A stretch of 6,580 nucleotides of DNA from Nitratireductor sp. (GTDB taxonomy: Bacteria; Pseudomonadota; Alphaproteobacteria; Rhizobiales; Rhizobiaceae), in NCBI GenBank assembly GCA_020441735.1, contig JAGRLQ010000005.1:8286-14865 (forward strand). Reading direction: 5' to 3'. The translations under genes were made by a program, and so were the position numbers. Shown here piece after piece: positions 6,187-6,580 of this stretch. How positions within the stretch are numbered: the stretch's first letter is position 1; every line of letters starts with the position of its first letter. A model generated the notes under the pieces. That model did no database searches. It saw only the letters and a list, made by a program, of their open reading frames with translations, and was not told the DNA's origin.

Positions 6187-6580
6187 ATGACTCGGCGGCA
6201 ACCCGCGGAGCACACCTTGAACCTGAAATTCGTCCCCAGACTGGCCCCCCTGGCTGAACGCAGCTTGCCTGACAATCTGGCAAGACGTGCCGCGCCATTG
6301 CTGGCGCGGGTGGATGAGATCATCAGCGGCACCGGCGACAGCGCGGTTTCCGGACGCATTGCGATGTTTGCTTTCGCCATCCGGATATTCAGCGCGGTCA
6401 TCGCCTATGTGAGCCAGGTCCTGCTTGCCCGCTGGATGGGCCAGTTCGAATACGGCATCTTCGTCGCCGTCTGGGTAGCCGCCGTCATTCTCGGTGGCAT
6501 TGCCTGTCTCGGCTTCCAGACCGGGATCATCCGCTTCATCTCCGAATACCGCGAACAGGGCGAGGCGGAATATCTTCGCG
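6187..6580 (+). CDS. Oligosaccharide flippase / polysaccharide biosynthesis membrane protein (3' end outside window)
   Basis: N-terminal part (131 codons) of a likely inner-membrane exporter of the MOP superfamily (Wzx/MurJ/MATE-like), which flips lipid-linked sugars for LPS, capsule or exopolysaccharide assembly. About 57 mostly polar residues come first, followed by two hydrophobic segments. The first is around residues 58-80 (MFAFAIRIFSAVIAYVSQVLLAR) and the second around 89-112. The family-like stretch LLARWMGQFEYGIF links them, and GIIRFISEYREQGE follows. The frame is open to the window edge; full proteins are usually 400-500 residues. The start is uncertain. The ATG at 6187 has no clear ribosome-binding site, while an in-frame TTG at 6217 has GGAG at 6207-6210, 6 bases upstream, and may be the real start. 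The substrate cannot be inferred. Confidence 0.82.
   Translation, partial: MTRRQPAEHTLNLKFVPRLAPLAERSLPDNLARRAAPLLARVDEIISGTGDSAVSGRIAMFAFAIRIFSAVIAYVSQVLLARWMGQFEYGIFVAVWVAAVILGGIACLGFQTGIIRFISEYREQGEAEYLR

Overview
The window looks like ordinary chromosomal DNA from an alphaproteobacterium, most likely of the Hyphomicrobiales (rhizobia, Brucella and relatives). The reasons are the moderately high GC, the dense packing and the gene families: a D-Ala-D-Ala carboxypeptidase with a proline-rich tail, a CobW/COG0523 GTPase, a small CPxP sulfurtransferase-like protein and a flippase typical of that order. The genus is inference and cannot be fixed from this sequence alone.

Layout, left to right. 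(1) hpd, encoding 4-hydroxyphenylpyruvate dioxygenase of tyrosine catabolism, on the minus strand and cut by the left edge. (2) A divergent Lrp/AsnC-family regulator on the plus strand. The spacer between them holds TGCA cores at exact 11-bp steps, a plausible regulator-binding array. (3) An M20D amidohydrolase on the minus strand, ending 2 bp from the regulator. (4) A plus-strand pair 8 bp apart: a secreted S11 D-Ala-D-Ala carboxypeptidase and a CobW-type metallochaperone GTPase. (5) A TusA/SirA-like protein on the minus strand, convergent with the GTPase with 5 bp between them. (6) A divergent DUF924 protein on the plus strand. (7) After a 106-bp gap with a TTAAC-based inverted repeat, the first part of an oligosaccharide-flippase-type membrane protein, cut by the right edge.

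How the genes may work together: hpd and the Lrp-type regulator probably form a regulatory pair controlling tyrosine or phenylalanine breakdown. The carboxypeptidase and GTPase are probably co-transcribed. The other neighbours share no evident pathway and look like housekeeping or metabolic genes. I see no mobile element, CRISPR array, tRNA, rRNA, defence system or convincing intrinsic terminator. I found no clearly new biological system. The most checkable leads are the helically phased TGCA array, the TTAAC inverted repeat before the flippase, and the carboxypeptidase-GTPase pair.
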